This document shows positions 24,073 to 35,749 of a stretch of DNA of 64,000 nucleotides, piece by piece (the stretch's first letter is position 1; every line of letters starts with the position of its first letter). The stretch comes from Acanthococcus lagerstroemiae. Its lineage: Eukaryota > Arthropoda > Insecta > Hemiptera > Eriococcidae. The stretch lies in the NCBI GenBank assembly GCA_031841125.1, contig CM063106.1:6076001-6140000 (forward strand), read 5' to 3'. Below the pieces are notes generated by a model, which was not told the DNA's origin, searched no databases, and saw only the letters and a program-made list of their open reading frames with translations. The position numbers and the translations under genes were made by a program.

Positions 24073-27010
24073 TTTAGTATATAAAGAGTAAAGGTACTTC
24101 AAACCAGACATATGCTGTTAATCTTTCTCTTGTCCTGAAGTTTATTAACTGATACATGTTCAATAAAACAGTTTATTGCATGGGACAGCTGTGTGCAAAG
24201 AAATTGACGTTACAATTCAATTCACCAAAGAAAACTCACTTATTGAGGATGTTTGCTAAATAACAGAACGTAAGAACCTTTTTTTCTTTCATCTGTTGCC
24301 CATCAAAGAGGTTCTAACTCGATATAATCTACAGTGCAGTAGTCCCAGTGGTATACCTTCGACTTTCATGTGATCCTTGAGCATAGGCCGGACAGAGGTG
24401 CATCTGTCCGCTTCAGTTCAATACTTCTTCTGACTTTATGATTTTTTCTTCTTTTCATACCTGAACGATTTTACATGCGTCTGGTTCAGCTTAGCATCGC
24501 TACTATGAACTGGAAGAGACCAAATTACGGAAAAAATTTAATTACACCGCGATTCATTAGTGATGAGTAAAATTCGATTCACCTACTATACAGCATTAAA
24601 AAAAGAAAAAAAGAGAGAAAGAAAAAAATGTAGATAACCTTTCATTTTTCATTTAATTGAACGTAATTCTGCAATAAAAGCAAGAATTTTCGTTCATTAA
24701 TCAAAGTTTCCAGCGGTTTTTCATTAAAAAGGCGTTTCCTTATTAATCTTCGAAAAGTGATTAAGTTTATTTATTATGTTCATCCGTTCTATTTACAAAA
24801 GGCCAGTGAATCCTGTTTGCACATCTTTCTTTCTTTTGGTCGGTTACTTAATGATTGAAACCTCGCTTTGTACTTCAACCACTTTTTTTCCTTTCTTTTA
24901 CTGACGGAGATTTTTGAGCCGGTTTGGAGTTACCGAGTCAGAATTACTAATTCTTTTGCGTCTTTTTTTTTTTTTTTTTTTTTTTTCTCGCAGTAACGGA
25001 AACCTTTTACTTTAGCAAATTGAAAACAGAGTCTCGCGACTATCTTATATACACTTAAGATTTCGAGCCAGTTTGAATCGACCGAAAAATTAATTAATCA
25101 AAAATTCATCCTTGTTCTTTCTATTTATATTTTGGCTTTCGGCCACGTAAGTTTTCTGGTTCCCATTTTATCTTTTTTATTCCACTTTTCCGCTTTAGTT
25201 CCTTTGTAAATGCCTGAAAAAATCTCGAGGAAGTTCGGAAAAGAGACCATTTTCTTCTGAAAAAGCTTTACTTATGTATCGAATTTTAAAATACATATTC
25301 ATTTACTTAATTTAATCAAAAGAGGAAAAAGTGCAGGTCTAAGCCAGAAACTTGTAATATTCATAAGATGAAAGAAACGAAGAAAGAAAAAAAAAAAAGG
25401 CAACGACAGACAATTTTTTGATGTAGTTTGTTGGTAATCGTTTCGGCTCAGCCCAAATGTTTAGGAATGTGAGCAAAAACATAATTTTGAATCGAAAAAT
25501 AAACAAAATGATTAAGAAAATTTCAATAATATATTGGTAAGGTAACCCGGGGGAAATGGAGCTCAAACATTCTATCTTTAAGACTCACCGATACCCTTAG
25601 ATCTCATCTTAACTCATACAATTGTCCTTTGAACTCGTCTCAATACTTATGAGAATGTTTTTCCGCAATGCATTCAACACGTGTAAGTTTTTCAGACATT
25701 TAGAACTCATTCAGACAGTTAGAATTCAACACGCGTTCGAAACACATTCTGACTTTGCTGAATTTTATTAGACTGCGGTTAAGACTATGATACTCAGCAG
25801 ACTCGTTTGAATCTCATTCCGACCATCTTAGAGCTCATTTTTAGATTCTGCTAAAACTCACTCGGCTGGCCTTCGGATTCATTAGAGCTGGAAATACTGG
25901 AAAAGAAAACGGAGAATATCCATTTTTTCTCAGCCAAAACTCGAACATTTCATGTCGATCTAATTAGCCATCTTGAACGCATGTTGTAAATTGTGGAAGG
26001 AAATCTCGCATCGCAAACTGCAATAGTGTTTCCTCGTTTCATTTGGTCTCGTGCCAAGCAATTTCTCGTAACTATTCGTACATTTCTGGTGTGTCTCCAG
26101 AAAGGTGAGACGCGAAAAGTTGCAAAAATTGACGAGAGACTTAAAAAACTTAGTATATTATTGGAATATATTCTTAATTTATTGTGCTCTTATCTCAGAA
26201 GTTGTGTGTGTATCAAGAGCTGTGTGTTGGTTGGGAAGATCGAATAAGAGTAGGCCGGAGAGACCTTATAGTAATGTGGGTGTTGCAGAAGCTCTGGTCG
26301 TGGATCGAAAGAGTCTGTATCCGAACTCGATCAACCAGCAGAAAATGTACAATATCCGTGAAATCCTAACCTTTGAATCTCGAGTATCTGCGATTGAGTT
26401 GTGATGAGAACAACACAAAAGAGGGCGAAACAACATGTTTTAGAATTCGTCTCGTAGAAACACATTAATCGAGGCAATTTGATGGAATATTTATTTAATT
26501 AGCTTCATGAAGCACTATAATTAAGTTAACAGTAATTGATTTAGAAATGAAAAAGTGGGCTAACTATTATAACCGAACTTATTGAAGTTAATTGAATCAA
26601 TATTATATCGCTTTGTTTCGATCATTGTTTCCATGAGTTGAATTCTAACACACGTGCTGAACCTCCTCTAACATAGTAGAAGAACGTGACTTCGAGCAAG
26701 AGCAACACTCTGGTACCATGTTGGAGAGTGTTAAACACACGTTATTCTATGTCCTACTTGCTCTGACCTTGTGGTATTCTCATCGTGACATTATAGGAAG
26801 TTTACTTGCACAAGTATAATACATGCAACAGAAGGACATCACGGCTAACTTACCATAATTATACTGTATCAGAACATACGAGTAGAAAGCCCCATCTCAG
26901 TGAGCGAAAAATGTCTGCTAAAATTTTTTCAGTTAAAGGAAAATTGCGGTAATCAGAATGAGTGGAAGTAGCGTTTCTTTTCTTCTAATGGTGGAAAAGC
27001 GTACCTTACG
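24073..27010. other. Unannotated AT-rich sequence with hairpins and low-complexity tracts
   Basis: A perfect 8-bp hairpin CGGACAGA/TCTGTCCG lies at 24389-24410. Twenty-four T lie at 24963-24986. A field of ACTCATTC/GAACTCAT-like words occupies about 25570-25870. The short open frames at 25993-26404 have no domain signature. No gene is supported. Confidence 0.4.
26668..26757. repeat. Imperfect long hairpin
   Basis: Inner arms AACACTCT (26704-26711) and AGAGTGTT (26725-26732) are exact complements. Outer arms ACATAG...AACGTG and CACGTT...CTATGT pair further out, with unequal spacers that leave a bulge on the left side. The unequal arms make a microRNA precursor unlikely. Confidence 0.6.
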
Positions 27011-27268
27011 GCTCACTGTCGACTCTCTTACCAAATTCTTTCCAGCAACAAGTTATTAGTTTATCTCTCGACCACTTCAGACAATTCCAAATATCCATTT
27101 GACCTCCTACTCTGTTAAGTACTTCCTCATTTCTTACTTTATCCGTCCATTTGATACTAAGTATGCGCCTCTAGCACCACACTTCAAAAGCTTTGATCCT
27201 TCTCTTTTCTGGTTTTTCTTGGTCCAAGTTTCACATCCGTACAAGGCTACACTACAAACATAACTTAA

Positions 27269-29458
27269 GAATCAATACAGTAAACACATGGTGGAACGAG
27301 AAACTAGACGTATATAAACGAGCAATTAAAAAATTAACAAGAATAAAATACAAATATAAAAATAACAAAAATAATGCTGAGACAAACATAATAGAAGAAA
27401 CAATAAAAATAATTCGTAAAGACTACAGAAAAGAAATGGACTATAACAGAACAGAAACTTGGAAAAAACTTGTTAATAATTCAGATATTTGGGGCAAACC
27501 CTATAAAATAATAATGAATAAACTAACTAATTTTAATTTCCCACCTCTCAAAAAAGACAACAACGAAGATGTAACAGGAGAAAAAGAAAAAATCGAATTA
27601 ATATGTGAAAAATTATTCCCACAGATTAAAGACAACGTACCTAACTACCCAAACATAAGCAAGAGCAACACTAAATTATCAATAGAGTCATATGAACTCA
27701 ATCACCTTATCAAAAAACTAAATAACAAAAAGGCAAACGGACCTGACGGCATATCCAACAAAATGATAAAAATACTACACAAAAAACATCCAGATCTACT
27801 ATTGACCATTTTCAATAAGTACCTTGAGCTCCAACATTTCCCTTGCTTCTGGAAAACCTGCAAAATCAAACTACTAAACAAACCGGGAAAAGACCCTACT
27901 AAACCAAACTCATATCGTCCTATAGCCCTACTCCCAAATCTAGGCAAGGTTTATGAAAAAATTATACGTCAACTAATAGAAGAACAGATTAAAACCAAAG
28001 AAATGATACACAAAAATCAATACGGATACATTAAAAAAAAATCAACAGAAACTGCAATAGAGAAATGCATCAACAAAATAGAAAATAATATCACCAAAAA
28101 ACAAATAAAAATGACCCTGCTAATTAGTTTTGACATTAGTGGAGCTTTTGATACAATAAAATGGTCTTCCATAACAAACTGTCTCAGAGAAAATAACTCG
28201 GATGACAACTTCATGAACTTAATAAAAAGCTTCCTAATCGACAGAGAAATAATTTTCTTTGATACCAATAACAACAAGATAATACACCAACAAAAACTAA
28301 CAGCAGGGGTCCCACAAGGCTCAGCACTGTCTCCAACAATCTTCAACATTGCAATGGCCAAAGTTCACAAAAAATGCAAAACAGGGAGCAACAACACAGA
28401 ATTAATAAGCTACGCAGACGACCTCTTGCTAATAGCCGGAATCCAGAACGATCAAGACATTGAACAAATAAATAAAACAATCAAGACTATAAACAACACA
28501 CTAAAACAGTTAGGTCTAAAACTGAATCCACAAAAAACAAGCAGCATCCTAGTAACAAAAAAACATAACAAACAAAACCTAAAACTAGCCATAGGAAAAA
28601 AACTAAAACAAGAGAACGAACATATACTTATCAATAAAGAAATTAAATATCTAGGTATAATTTTAGATGAGAACCTCAACTTCAACAATCACACTAACTA
28701 CATATTGGATAAAATCAAAAAATACTACTGCAAAATAACTGCTCTCTATAACAACACTTTTGGTCTAAAATACACAGACAGGAAAATTCTATACTCCGCA
28801 CTTTTCAGGTCAATAATAGAGTATGGCTGCAAAATTTACTACCCAAAAATAAGTAAAAAAAACAAAAAAAAAATCCAGAAAGAGCAAAGAAAAATACTAT
28901 TAGGAGTCATAGCCGCATACAGAACAGCCTCTTACACAGCCACAAACGTAATTGCAGGAATATTACCAACTGATCTACAAATACTGAGAAGTAACGAAAT
29001 CAAAACAATTAAAACATCCCAACTCACTCCAACCCAAAAAAAAGAGAGAATAAATGAAACTAAAGTTAAATACATCTATCTCTGGCAAGAAGAATATAAC
29101 ACCTCCGAAAAAGGAAGAAGAACTTATGAACTGATACCAAACATTGAAGAAAGACTTAAAAATAAAGAACTAAAACCTAACTTCTACCTCACACAATTCC
29201 TAACAGGTCACGGAAACTTTGGCGTATATTTAAAAAAATTCAAAATCATAGAAGATGACACCTGCATAAACTGCAAAAAAAAAATTAACAGACACCCCAG
29301 ATCACACCTTCTTGACATGTCCCGCTTTCAAAGAAATTAGAAATAAGCACAAAATTGAAAATATAAGCAAAAACTGGTTTGAAAATCGCAACAGCATACA
29401 AATAACAATCGACTATGTAAATGAAATCATGAAAAAGAAAGAAAAATATATTAATTGA
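27269..29458 (+). pseudogene. R1-like LINE reverse transcriptase, partial, one frameshift
   Basis: This is the longest coding stretch in the window, about 690 codons open from 27268 to 29340. RT blocks in order, numbered from an upstream chance ATG at 27193: NGPDGISNKMIKIL; NSYRPIALLPNLGKVYEK; first catalytic block SFDISGAFD (residues 312-320); GVPQGSALSPTIFNI (from 372); and YADD (407-410). Then come the AAYRTASYTATNVIAG block and GHGNFGVYL (from 672), followed by CINCKKK. An A-run near 29275-29283 shifts the frame. The other frame continues DTPDHTFLTCPAF and ends KKKEKYIN at a TGA (29456-29458), completing the Cys/His knuckle. The YRT.S...VIAG and GHGxFxxYL blocks point to the R1/I group. 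All catalytic aspartates are intact, but the endonuclease and 5' part are missing. The first 25 codons of the open frame are antisense RTE-A and do not belong. Confidence 0.85.
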
Positions 29459-29483
29459 AGAACTAGTCTATCCACTGTAATAA

Positions 29484-29813
29484 TCACATACTGCCACATA
29501 TGTAATAGCCGGAGTGACACCAATAGACCTACAACTAAAAAAAAAAAAATTAATAGAATAAAAAAAATTGAAGCGGAAGCGAGAACAGAAAAGCAACTAA
29601 AAGAGAAAATAAAGGAAGTAAAACAAGAAACAAATAAAACATGGCAAGAACAATATAGCACAGAGAAGACAGGAAGAAGAACGGCAAAACTGATTCCTCA
29701 CATAGAAGAGAGACTAAAAAAATAAAAATCTAAAATCTAACTATTTCCTAACACAATACCTCACCGGACATGGTAATTTTGCAACATATTTACAGAAATA
29801 CCAAATAACAGAT
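29484..29813 (+). pseudogene. Second partial copy of the R1-like C-terminal region
   Basis: The reading repeats part of the upstream element in diverged form: ATYVIAGVTPIDLQL, then after a frame change TWQEQYSTEKTGRRTAKLIP and HIEERLKK, then after a stop NYFLTQYLTGHGNFATYLQK. The upstream copy has VIAGILPTDLQ, WQEEYNTSEKGRRTYELIP and FYLTQFLTGHGNFGVYL. It starts only 25 bases after the stop of the first copy and breaks off before the Cys knuckle, running straight into 3' UTR-like sequence. This is a related but distinct subfamily, probably joined by template switching or by a tandem insertion. Confidence 0.75.
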
Positions 29814-30924
29814 AACAGTCGTTGGAGGGTTATGTAACGCCAAAAAACAAGAGGGGTGTAAAATGTATACGTACCTACCTACTATAAGCTCGTGCATAAG
29901 TGGATTGGTAAATAGATGTACTGTATAGTATACACATAAGAACTCAATCAGACCTCACCAGTGCGATAAACTGATTGTAAAAGCACTGGAGAGATCTGTT
30001 GTCTGTATGAATATGTTGTGTCAATAAATTTATTAAATAAATAAAAAAAAAACTTTAAAAAAAAGTTTTTGATTTCCAGATTTACTTTTAACTTAAGACG
30101 ATTACTTTTTCTATAAAATGCTAATTTTGTTTGTGCTATTCTACTACTAATATCCCATTTACTCCTTCCATCTTTTGTTATTTTACTTTCTAAATAGCAA
30201 AATTTGCTTACCTACTTTTTCAATTTTTCCTGAACAATTTTTATATTTAGGCTATCATGTTCACACCGATTACATTTCATTACTTCAGTTGTAATTTTAT
30301 TTATTTTCGTACGATATTCTGTGCTCAAAATATTCTCCATTCTGTTTAAAATGTTTTCAAAATCAGTACTTCACTCAGCTAATAAGATAATATCATCTGC
30401 AAATCTAAGCACCTTTACTCGCTCTCCATTTATAGTTACATCTGCTTAAATATTTTCTTTTATTTCTTTCACAGTCTACTGTATGTACAAATTAAATAAT
30501 GCTGGAGATATGAAGTACCTCTGCATTACACCTTTTTTCCGTATTGTCCTTCCCTTTCTCTCCTCTTATTCTTAATGTAGCTTTCTGTCCTTTATATACA
30601 CTTAAAATAACTCGCCTTTCTTTTAAATTTTATTTATTTTATTTTATTTTTTTAAATATCAAACGTTTTATCCCATTTAACATTGTCAAATACTTAAATA
30701 CTTTTTCAATATTAACGAATGCCATATATGTGCCCGGCCCCTTTTTGAGTCTCTCATCGACAATTAATCTCAAAGCTAAATTTGTTTCTCTTGTGCCTCT
30801 ACTTTTTCTAAATCTAAACTGATCTTCTCCTAATTCTGCATAATATATTCTATTCTCAAGTCTTCTATGAATTATTCTAGTTGATATTTTTGACGCATGC
30901 GAAAGAAGACTAATGGTTCCATAA

Positions 30925-31319
30925 CACTACACAACAGTTCGAGATTTTGTAAAAAAAACAATGACATGAGAACATATGATTCTATAAATATTTTCAACGA
31001 GGAATTTAATGCCGATGTTAATTTTTGGAGTATAGTTCATTTTTTCCTTATCTTTCATCTTAAATGCGAATTTTAGTAGCATCAAGATGATACCCCTGAT
31101 CAAACAACTATGCGTGTTCAGTATTGTATGAGTATCAGTGCGTCGCTATTCGTGGACGACAAAAAGGAATAAAACGAGGAAATTTGATAAAATTCTAATT
31201 TCGAATATGGAAAACGAGAGGTTCTTGAGGAAAATGGTTAACGCCATCGTATTCAGCCCTTAAAAAATAGCTAAAATCATATAATCTCATCCCACTGTTT
31301 TTTATCCTGTTGTGTAGTG
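30925..31319 (+). mobile_element. CACTA-type MITE, copy 2, with intact TIRs and target duplication
   Basis: This 395-bp element has perfect 13-bp terminal inverted repeats CACTACACAACAG (30925-30937) and CTGTTGTGTAGTG (31307-31319). It is flanked by TAA on both sides (30922-30924 and 31320-31322). It is homologous over its full length to the element at 3181-3580. Removing the element and one TAA rejoins the RTE-A codons around the block that reads CENY then GTISLLSHASK. That confirms both the exact boundaries and the later date of this insertion. No coding capacity was seen. Confidence 0.92.
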
Positions 31320-32725
31320 TAATTTTCACACCTGTCTGCTCCCCCTTTTTTTGGTATAGTTACTTTTAAAGTTCTCGGGTATTTCCCCTTTATCATAAGT
31401 ATAACATACTACTTTGTACAATTTATCAAGCACATATTCTCCTAAGTTCTGCAATAATTCAGTTAGTATCTCATTCACTCCTGAAGCTTTCCCTTTCTTT
31501 ATATCTCTCAGTGTTTTGTCAAATTTACTGCTTAAAATTGAGTCTCCTTTCTCATCGTCTTCCACATCTTCCTCCCTCTCCATTCTTATCTCTTCATAAT
31601 TACTATAGTCTTTCTATATACTCTACCCACCTTTTCACTTTTCTTTTGACTGTATAAATAGGCATTGCTTCCTGATTTATTGTATTACTTGCTTTCCTCC
31701 TCTATATGCCAGGTACTATTTGTCCTTTATTCATAAACTCTTCCATTTATCAAGTTTTTTTCCCATCCATTCTTCTTTTGCCTTTTTACGCTCTCTCTTT
31801 ATTTCATTCTTCAACCTTTGATAAGCTAATCTACCTTCCTGATCTTTTGCATTCTTATATTTTCTTCATTCATCTATCTTTCTGAGGATTTTCTTCTTCA
31901 TCCATGGCTTCTTTTCTTCTCTCTTAGTTGTACCTAGATGTTTTTCTGCTGATTTTTGTACTTCCTACTTTATTTTACCCCATTTTTCCTCCACACGTTT
32001 AGTTTCTTGAGTTTTTTCAGCTTCTAATCCTAATACAATATCCTCTTGATATTTATCTCTAATATTATTATTTTCTAACTTTTTAAAATTCCATCTTTTT
32101 ACCCCTTCTTTTTTCACCAAGTCTCTTTAGTTTGAGCCTGCATTTCATTAATACCAAATTATGATCACTGTCAATGTCAGCTCCCGGATAAGTTTTACAG
32201 TCTAACTGTATCAAACGCTCGCCTCTTTCATTCCTCACTCCTAATCCAAAATCCCCAACTATATTACCCTCTTTTCTTTCACCAACCCTCGCATTCCAAT
32301 CACCCATAATAATGAGATTCTCTTCGCCTCTAACATGCTTCATTAGTTCTTCCACTTCTTCATATCCTCAATCTCTTCGTCCTCGTGAGTATTGCATATA
32401 CTTTTGTGTTTTTGTTGTAAGTACTGGTTTGGTATTAATTAAACTAACCTTTCATTCAGTTGTTTATAATATTACAACATATAACTTTATAACCTATCTG
32501 TTTATTCGTAACAGTTCCGACGCCTGCTTGCCCTTTTATTCCCTTTGTGCCATTTATTATTCTAATGTCTCCCGGCCAAAAATAATTCTCCTCTTTCTAG
32601 CTTACTTCACTTATTCCAACTACTTCTAGGTCAGGCTCCTTCATTTCTCTCTTAAGATTCTCCAATCATTCAACTCTGTATCCGCTTCTCAAATTCCAAG
32701 TTTCTATTTTAATTGCACTTTTTTT

Positions 32726-35700
32726 TGCAACTTTCCGATTGTGACGCTCCTCCAAGTAGCCTTCTTCCGGACATGCGAATGGGGAGCTTTTAGAAACTCC
32801 AGGAGCACCGGGTAGAAATTCGGATGATCCTTTTCCACGACTTGCCGGAATCTGTTATGTCATCCCGCGCGCACGTTGTTAGTGCGATGCGAGTTTGCGA
32901 GGGGCAGCAGCATGCTGATTCCACATGACACATGAGTTTCTAAATTTAGATACTTGTTGTCGGTTATCGTATTTTTACATGTAAGTTCGGTGTTCGTGCT
33001 GCCAATTCGATCCGAGGAAGGGCGTTGCATTGATATACATATTGAGAATGGTTGGGAAAATTTGTTCCTGGAATAAAGTCTTTGGCATTGTTTTTCCCGA
33101 AAAAAATGTCCTTCCAGAAAATGCTACATGTCATCATTCGGAGGAAAGGTTTCCGGAAAAGTGGTCTTTGAAGAAACGGAGCTTCGGAATTTTTTACATT
33201 CCGAAAAATGGTTTTCGGAAAATTTATTCCGAAAAATGTCCGTACATCGAGCTTGTTACATTCGGAAAAATTATATACTTGTTGGAACGCCATCATCAGT
33301 AAACAATTTTTGGAAAAGCTACATTTCCTGGAAAGAGATACTGTTGTAGTTTTTCATTGCTTTGAACAGGGTTTATCTGTCGGAATTTGCCTTCCCGTAG
33401 GTGCTTTTTGTCGCGATTTTATCGGTATATAACCTCAGAGAGAGAGAGTTTTGTTTAAATATTTTTTTTACGCGTTAGCGTCCTCACCACGGCAAGGTAT
33501 CACCCAAGAGGAGGATGAATGTCTTAAGTTATATCAATTGCTTGAAGTACATTCGAATGGTTTTATGTAGCACAAGAGAAACTGTTCATTTTATAGAACT
33601 GAAAATGAAAATGGGCGTTAGAAACAAGTGTATATATTTTTACTATCGTGGTTGTATACGTCAATGAAATTTTATACGCAGTTAATCAACTCGGACAAGC
33701 AAAAGCAATACGGAGAAGAATTCGTAAAACTAGACCTTTATGCACTTACAAAGGTTGACTTTAGGGCAAACAAATGATCGCAAATTACCTAAATCGAAAA
33801 CCTTAATTTCAGTAATAGATGTGCTCGTCTGATATGTAGTTTAACTCTCATTTACGAACAGACTCGCGTGAAACCGCAAGCTGTTTCAGCTAAAATTCCA
33901 ATTTTGCGCAACCGTACTAATGGAAAAGTACGCGCGAATGAATGCCGTCAAAGTAATTCGAAAAACTTCTTGTCACTGAAATTAAATTCGGTCTGCTATC
34001 GTGTCATTTGTATACCTTACCCTATTTAGACTTAATCCGCCCATCACATCTACTCTGCATTTGTACGCGATTTTTGAATCAGTTTTCGAAACGTTGAAGA
34101 AACAAAGAAATGAAAATACACACGCTGGCTCTAATTAATGACTCGATACATCTCATGCTTTGATAGTGTGGCGGCGTTAAACATTTTTTATCCGCCGTAA
34201 AAAAATTTTAAGGGCACAACACCGACTTTCGTACGTGATAAATCCATTTTCAACCTATTTCAACGAATAGATTAAGTAGATGATCTGGAAAAACAGTTTG
34301 AATGTTTGAACTGGATATTCCAGACTTTTATCTTCACCCCATCCCTTGTAAGTATTTGAGCTCTGCCACTTCATTATATAAGTTCCGTGACCTAATATGA
34401 AAGCTAAACCTATATGATATCCCGAAGGAATGGTACCAAATTCAGAAACTTTTCGAGACTCGCTTGTTTTCTAATCTGTCAGACTGGGTTACTCTGGTCC
34501 GACTTCTAAATGCGGTAAAAGAGAAAAGTGAGAAAGCTTTTCGAAGCTAGCATAGAAATATCAGCGAACAGAGACATCACTGAATCGCTTGACAGAGGTG
34601 TCATGAACAGAAACACATTAAATTCGCGAATTATGGATGAAAATTTCGACCTTTTTCGTTTTGCATTCTGCGGCAAATCAATCGACCTGGTGGAGCTGGT
34701 AGAATCTTGAAACTGACAGGGGAGTTACGTGGCGCGAATTCGCATTTAAATTCTAAGACTGTGGGTTTCTATTCAGCTATGTAACGTTCTCATTAAAACA
34801 GTAAACAACGAACCAAAACTTTCATGCGTTTTCTCTACGATTATTTCATGGCACGCCCTATCGCATATTCGTTTACTGTACGTCAATTATATTCAAGGCG
34901 ACACGAGCGACGCTGATTCATTTGGAGGAACAGTTGGCGAGTTGTTCTTTTTCAATACAGCGCCGCCGGTGTTGAAATAATTGAAAACCCTGAAACATTG
35001 GGAATGCTGACAAGCTTCTCTGTTCCACTCGTGCACAGGAGGGCGTACCTCAATACTTGTAATTTTTGTGGAGTGTAGGCCTACAAATAACATTGATTGG
35101 ACTGGGTCGCAAGAAATGAAAGTAGGTAGTACGTAGTTATGATTAGTATTGATCAAACTAATCCATTCTGGGATAGGAATCATAGAGAAACAGCATTCGC
35201 ATAGCTGGTAAAGATGCAGAGCTAATATTATTATTAATAATTTTATTCCCTATATTCTTTCTCAGTTCCTCATGATTAATACGGAAGTAAAATCTCATAA
35301 TACGCCATATTAGATAGTATTACTCTGTAATAAGTTATAACGAAAGACGACTGTAACTTATGAATAAAAAAACACTTGGTGAAAGAATGATGCAAAAAGG
35401 TGTGCCCTTGTGGTGTGTACCTCTCTCTGAATAGTCCAGTAAATGTTGAAACATTTAACTGTCAGTTTAGATGTGTTCAAATACTCAACATGGCTTGTTC
35501 ACCATTGAAAGCTCTCCATTACGCAGTTGACCTTATTCGCACCTGAATTCAATAATTTTTCCCTTCAATTTATTGAGGAAAGTAGCTAAGCAAAATGCTG
35601 CAATATTGCGATACTGCCCGTTCCTTTCTACTATATCTATGGTCTTTTTTTGCCACTATTTTCAGGTCGCTCCAATAAGTTGGCTTACGCTGTACAATAA

Positions 35701-35749
35701 TTACTTTCATTTGGTGTGCTCAGGTGGGTATGGGAGGTACAAGTTATGC
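32726..35749. other. Unannotated sequence
   Basis: No gene is supported. A cluster of TTCCGAAAA/TTTTCGGAA words lies at 33055-33275, partly as back-to-back palindromes. A short GA run lies near 33438-33447. The rest is mixed AT-rich sequence, with a slightly CpG-richer part at 33900-34200. Open frames of 60-110 codons have no domain. Confidence 0.4.

Larger units (their letters stand above)
27269..30050 (+). mobile_element. AT-rich R1-like LINE insertion, 5'-truncated, inside RTE-A
   Basis: The insertion is bounded by AACTTAA (27262-27268) on the left and AACTTTAA (30051-30058) after the A-rich tail on the right, a probable short target duplication. RTE-A coding sequence lies on both outer sides: VCSVALYGCETWT to the left, and the block after FADD to the right. 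It holds the RT pseudogene (27269-29458) and a second partial copy of the C-terminal region (29484-29813), then a 3' UTR with AATAAA and a TAAA-rich tail near 30023-30050. The plus orientation is opposite to its host element. The 5' truncation falls in the linker between endonuclease and RT. Confidence 0.85.
27011..32725 (-). mobile_element. RTE-type LINE family A, main copy, with two later insertions
   Basis: On the minus strand the blocks appear in the expected order of an RTE-type LINE: endonuclease start TWNLRSGYRVE (about 32700), GQAGVGTVTNKQIGYKV, LIIMGDWNARVGE (about 32300) and GADIDSDHNLVLMKCRLKL; the basic linker; GKASGVNEILTELLQNLG; PKKGGADRCENY; then, past a MITE, GTISLLSHASKISTRII, EDQFRFRKSRGTRETNLAL, the second-aspartate region AFVNIEKVF and LRFADDIILLAE (FADD near 30388-30403); then, past an R1-like insertion, VCSVALYGCETWT, AFEVWC and VRNEEVLNRVGGQ. 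The endonuclease lacks the segment between RGERLIQL and the SDH box, and there are many stops and frameshifts, so the element is dead. The 3' end is truncated near 27011. It nicked and reverse-transcribed its RNA into target DNA when alive. Confidence 0.85.

Noticed and set aside
27193..27267. Start codon and N-terminus of the long RT frame
   Set aside because: The first 25 codons are antisense RTE-A sequence left of the insertion point, so the ATG is a chance one.
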